NCBI RefSeq assembly: GCF_042685265.1
Contig: NZ_JBHUMX010000042.1
DNA: 64,000 nucleotides
From: Oceanobacillus_B kapialis
GTDB taxonomy: Bacteria > Bacillota > Bacilli > Bacillales > Amphibacillaceae
Direction: 5' to 3' (one strand)
Position 1 is the first letter of the stretch, and each line of letters opens with the position of its first letter. The notes beneath the pieces are model-generated. The model saw only the letters and a program-made list of their open reading frames with translations. It was not told the origin of the DNA and ran no database searches. Shown one piece after another: positions 61,137 to 64,000 of the stretch. A program made the position numbers and the translations under genes.

Positions 61137-61919
61137 TTATTTTGTATAGTATCTTACATAATTCGGATTTGCTGTGATATACAAACCACTTTTAATTTGA
61201 TACATATACCCTCCGTCAACTGGGAACCTGTCCCGAATAACGGTAAAAACTTCCCCTCTATTTACTACAACTGCACGATCATTCCAATCAGCCGTGTTAT
61301 ACGTCCATAATGAATCTGTCACGATTTCTACATAGCCTTGGCCAGTACCTCCCCCGCCATCCTTCCTTTGCAAACCAAAGTAAGAAGCAATTGAGTCGGC
61401 TAACGCTTTTCCGGTATTCTCCATCACAGCGTCATTACGCATTTTCACAATATCAATGGTAGAATCCATAAATCCACCTTCAATAAGGATGGCAGGCATT
61501 TGAGATTCACGTAACATATGAAAGTTTGCCGTTTTGATACCACGATCTCGAAGTCCCATTGCTGTGACAATACTAGGGTGGATAGCTCTTGCGAGGGTGT
61601 TTCCAGAACTAGACCCAGGATAATGGTACGTCTCTGTACCTGTCCACGTCCCCCACTGCCCAGTATTTGCATTGTGGTGATAGGATACTAAAATATCCGC
61701 ATTCGCATTGTTTGCTGCATTTGTCCTTGTTGTTAAAGGAATATCGGTATTTCCGGTAGGGTCATCCAATCTTACAACATTGGCATTCTCATAGCCTCCG
61801 AGATAGTTTATTGTTGCAGAAACTACCTTATTGTTAAAACTCCACTCTCTTTCCCCTGCCGGCGTTCTCTTTCCCGGTGTGTTCAATCCATGTCCTGCTC
61901 CAATTGCAATAATAGCCAT
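61137..61919 (-). CDS. N-acetylmuramoyl-L-alanine amidase, phage endolysin type
   Basis: The protein is 260 aa without a signal peptide. The amidase_3 zinc enzyme shows 'IAIGAGHGLNTPGKRTPAGE' (His), Glu in 'AGEREWSF', SYHHNANTG (His) and 'AILIEGGFMDST' (catalytic Glu). A linker (GGGGTG) joins a C-terminal beta domain of about 65 residues that likely binds the wall. It follows holin and XhlA genes, so it should degrade the wall during phage lysis. TAAGGAGGAG precedes the ATG. Confidence 0.9.
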   Translation of the reverse strand: MAIIAIGAGHGLNTPGKRTPAGEREWSFNNKVVSATINYLGGYENANVVRLDDPTGNTDIPLTTRTNAANNANADILVSYHHNANTGQWGTWTGTETYHYPGSSSGNTLARAIHPSIVTAMGLRDRGIKTANFHMLRESQMPAILIEGGFMDSTIDIVKMRNDAVMENTGKALADSIASYFGLQRKDGGGGTGQGYVEIVTDSLWTYNTADWNDRAVVVNRGEVFTVIRDRFPVDGGYMYQIKSGLYITANPNYVRYYTK

Positions 61920-61984
61920 AATAAATCTCCTCCTTAATAATTTATATTAGAAAAACGGCTTGCCCGTGTGGACTAGCCGTTTGA

Positions 61985-62236
61985 CTATTTTGTTAGATTA
62001 TATTTTTCTAGTACTATCTTTTGTCGCTCACCTGTTACGGTAAGGTAGTTATTTTTGAACCAAGCCCAAACAGAGACGGAGAAACACAACAGATATGCTA
62101 TCGTTTGTTCTTCTAACACAGGTAAAGGCTGTAGGTTGTAGTGGGTAAGCAGTACATTGATCCATGTTATGGCAAGGGCTATGGTTCGTACTACCGTTCC
62201 TCTATCTATTTTGACCAACCTCCTTTCACGTCTCAT
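61985..62236 (-). CDS. Phage holin (SPP1/phi LC3-like)
   Basis: The protein is 83 aa from ATG 62236, whose ATGA overlaps the xhlA stop. 'KIDRGTVVRTIALAITWINV' and 'LCFSVSVWAWFKNNYLTVTG' match small phage holins with two helices. AAAGGAGG lies inside the first codons, so a shorter product may be the real one, but no standard start codon sits at the ideal distance. Confidence 0.82.
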   Translation of the reverse strand: MRRERRLVKIDRGTVVRTIALAITWINVLLTHYNLQPLPVLEEQTIAYLLCFSVSVWAWFKNNYLTVTGERQKIVLEKYNLTK

Positions 62237-62523
62237 ATACCAATTGTCAACAGAAAAAATAGAACTTGAGATACAAATGCTCCAATCAGCGAGATTAGGG
62301 CGATACCCAGTTGCCTGGAGCTAGTCTGGATGGATTTAATCTTTTTGTCGTTTTCAGTGGAACGATAGTTTGCTTCTTCTGCCATTTTCTTTGTTTGGCC
62401 GAGTGTGTCTTTAACATCCCTTAACTGATCAATTCGTCCATTTAACTCAGCTAATGACACCTTCACTTCCGTTAGCACCACCATAAACTCCTTTACATGA
62501 TCCTCATCCCGTGAATTTGGCAT
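62233..62523 (-). CDS. xhlA: Haemolysin XhlA family phage protein
   Basis: I use ATG 62523 (MPNSRDEDHVKEFMVVLTEV), which follows GGGAGGT. The 96-aa protein has a helical coiled N-terminus and one C-terminal membrane helix ('GIALISLIGAFVSQVLFFLL'), as in PBSX XhlA. It acts with holin and amidase in host lysis. Confidence 0.85.
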   Translation of the reverse strand: MPNSRDEDHVKEFMVVLTEVKVSLAELNGRIDQLRDVKDTLGQTKKMAEEANYRSTENDKKIKSIQTSSRQLGIALISLIGAFVSQVLFFLLTIGI

Positions 62524-62693
62524 TCCTAACCTCCCTTCCAATATGAAATAACGCCCTAACTAAAAACGCCTTTACATAGCGAGATGCAGTGTAAAGACGT
62601 TTACAAGGACGATAGTTTTACGTCATTTCAGACAGGAACATTTGTTCTATTTCTGTTAATCACATTATACATTTCCACAGGGATCCTTGTCAT

Positions 62694-63110
62694 CTACTGA
62701 GCAGAGTGTGCAAAGTGTGAAATCTTACGGACAATTTCATCCTTGATGTGATAGACCTGTCTTCTTGAAAGACCCATATGCTCGCTTATGGCACTGATCG
62801 CCATTCCATCTAATAGACATTCTAAGATAACTTTCTCCTTTGGCTCCTCAATTGCATCCATTCTTTCCTGAATATATAAAACTTTTTTCTCCAATTTGAT
62901 TATCCAGCCACTTTTCTTCTCCCTCCGTAAAATTTCCTGTCCTACAGGATCACTTACAGAACCTTTTGCTTTAGGGAGAGTTGATTCAATACCAGAAGAA
63001 GCAACAAGCTTTAATCCTATCTCATTATCCAGCATATCTCTTTGCCTCTTTATTTCTTTAATCATCCAGTGATAGTCCTTCAGAGCACGCTCAATCTGTT
63101 TTTCGTTCAT
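62694..63110 (-). CDS. ArpU/RinA-like phage transcriptional regulator
   Basis: Start ATG 63110 (MNEKQIERALKDYHWMIKEI) follows GGGGGCGGG; the longer frame crosses the upstream gene. The 138-aa protein ends in a sigma-70 region-4-like helix-turn-helix ('CLLDGMAISAISEHMGLSRR', 'QVYHIKDEIVRKI'). Such ArpU/RinA proteins turn on late phage genes, which suits its place before the lysis genes. Confidence 0.78.
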   Translation of the reverse strand: MNEKQIERALKDYHWMIKEIKRQRDMLDNEIGLKLVASSGIESTLPKAKGSVSDPVGQEILRREKKSGWIIKLEKKVLYIQERMDAIEEPKEKVILECLLDGMAISAISEHMGLSRRQVYHIKDEIVRKISHFAHSAQ

Positions 63111-63270
63111 TGAATCCCGCCCCCTTTTCAAAAAGGTATTGTGCATACGTACTTCTTGTAACTGGAGAGAGAGCACCAGTACGTTTATCTTTCCTTCCGT
63201 CACTTATTAACCATGTAACAGTCTCTATTTTTTCTTTTTCAGTAACTTTTCGCCAGCTAGAAACTCCCAT
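63091..63270 (-). CDS. Small phage-associated protein
   Basis: ATG 63270 has GAGGGGGATTGTA upstream. The 59-aa basic product (MGVSSWRKVTEKEKIETVTW...) overlaps the start of the ArpU-like gene by 20 bases, so the two are coupled. No domain recognised. Confidence 0.6.
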   Translation of the reverse strand: MGVSSWRKVTEKEKIETVTWLISDGRKDKRTGALSPVTRSTYAQYLFEKGAGFNERKTD

Positions 63271-63439
63271 TACAATCCCCCTCTTGAAATCTATAAGAAT
63301 ACATATATAGAACGTGTGTTCTTATAATATATTGCTAAAATAGAAATGTAAAGGGGACTATAGTGCTAAAATTGGAAATTTGTTTCCTTAATAGAAATCG
63401 TGGTATGATAAAGCTGTTACTAGAAAGGGTTGTTTCAGG

Positions 63440-63781
63440 GTGGATATTGGGAATAGAATAATTCAATTACGAGAAAGAAAGAACTGGAGCCAACGCGAAC
63501 TCGCTAAACGTGTCTCATTAAATGTGAGTGTGATGAACCGAATTGAGTTAGGGGAAAGACCGGTTAAAGGCCATGAGCTTAGTCAGATCGCAACTATACT
63601 AGAAACAACGACAGACTATCTTGTTGGAAGGTCCGAGAACCCTTCCATGACTGAAAATGAAGAGTTTGAAGCGTTTCGCAATGACCCTTCCCTTGAAAGA
63701 TGGTATAAGACATTACCAGAAAGCAGTGAAGAAGATTTACGACGGTTAAAGAGAATATGGGAAGCATTTAAAGAAGAGTAA
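63440..63781 (+). CDS. Xre family transcriptional regulator
   Basis: The protein is 113 aa starting at GTG 63440. The helix-turn-helix reads 'RIIQLRERKNWSQRELAKRV' then 'VSVMNRIELGERPVKGHELS', with 'TTDYLVGRSENP' after it as in phage-type repressors. It is divergent from the phage genes, so it probably represses the promoter region 63271-63439. Confidence 0.87.
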   Translation: MDIGNRIIQLRERKNWSQRELAKRVSLNVSVMNRIELGERPVKGHELSQIATILETTTDYLVGRSENPSMTENEEFEAFRNDPSLERWYKTLPESSEEDLRRLKRIWEAFKEE

Positions 63782-63804
63782 TATGATAGATCGTTGTTGG
63801 GTAT

Positions 63805-63838
63805 AAGGTGTACAGAACTAAATGGTACACCTCCTTTT
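63805..63838 (+). terminator. Terminator after the Xre gene
   Basis: The arms aggtgtac (63806) and gtacacct (63825-63832) are followed by ccttttat. Confidence 0.75.
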
Positions 63839-63911
63839 ATAACCAACATGCGAACTTATATTCTCATATGAGGAGGTTTTACTCTGTTTTACACGATGTG
63901 TAGTGCAAAAT

Positions 63912-63962
63912 AGAAGTACAGAGATGTGCAACCAAAACGTACATAACTCTGCACTTCTTTTT
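63912..63962. terminator. Second hairpin near the window end
   Basis: The arms agaagtacagag and ctctgcacttct are followed by tttttt. A short repeat element or a further terminator; the neighbouring gene is outside the window. Confidence 0.6.
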
Positions 63963-64000
63963 TGATAAAAAAAAGCCTTGCCAGCCATCCAAAATAACTC

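Overview
The window looks like a chromosomal segment of a low-GC Gram-positive spore former of the Bacillaceae. I would guess the Virgibacillus/Oceanobacillus/Lentibacillus side of the family, but the genus is inference. Supporting signs are strong AGGAGG-type ribosome binding sites, a glmS ribozyme, a sigW/rsiW-cdaA-cdaR-glmM-glmS neighbourhood, a Spo0E-like gene, a DUF2642 coat-type gene, a Bacillus-style tRNA cluster and fabI.

Layout. 0-5.6 kb: the end of a DUF3231 gene, an aliphatic-sulfonate-type ABC transporter (ssuA, ssuC, ssuB; no ssuD) carrying a 21-bp tandem array inside the operon, then yqhV-like, DUF2975 and nitronate monooxygenase genes. 5.7-34.7 kb: an accessory region, almost all on the minus strand. 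It holds small-molecule-modifying and regulatory genes (Nudix, GNAT, histidine phosphatase, aminoglycoside-phosphotransferase-like, HAD, methyltransferases, S41 and CPBP proteases, L,D-transpeptidase, TetR and MerR regulators). Many are frameshifted, truncated or fused. A type I toxin locus near 14 kb is split by one IS3-family element that is itself invaded by a second. 35-40.7 kb: aldo/keto reductase, an IS4 remnant, bioY under an apparent BirA operator with a strong hairpin over its ribosome binding site, a second DUF3231 gene, a decayed membrane-protein gene and a family of diverged intergenic repeats.

40.7-52.7 kb: core cell-envelope genes. glmS (with ribozyme), glmM, cdaR, cdaA, rsiW, sigW and rocF supply UDP-GlcNAc precursor, c-di-AMP and the envelope-stress response. 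DUF2642, DUF2812 and an S9 peptidase lie between glmM and glmS together with a second 21-bp array. 52.8-57.5 kb: a third 21-bp array and a compact mevalonate operon (mvaA-mvaK1-mvaD-mvaK2). 57.6-58.9 kb: a tRNA cluster (Glu, Val, Thr, Tyr, Gln, Lys in transcription order) with three tRNA 5'-half remnants. 59-64 kb: fabI, a ywaF-like gene, and a small phage-type lysis module (ArpU-like regulator, XhlA, holin, amidase) divergent from an Xre regulator.

Most unusual: three intergenic arrays with an exact 21-bp period (1.7, 44.0 and 52.8 kb), two of them sharing the core nonamer AATCAACCA; a duplicated hairpin element with covarying stem pairs (50.05 and 61.0 kb); the nested IS insertion in the loop of a toxin/antitoxin bidirectional terminator; an orphan RNA resembling that antitoxin (24.2 kb); and three candidate hairpin-controlled leaders (bioY, glmS and a YktD-like methyltransferase). 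All calls are from reading the sequence; no database search was run.
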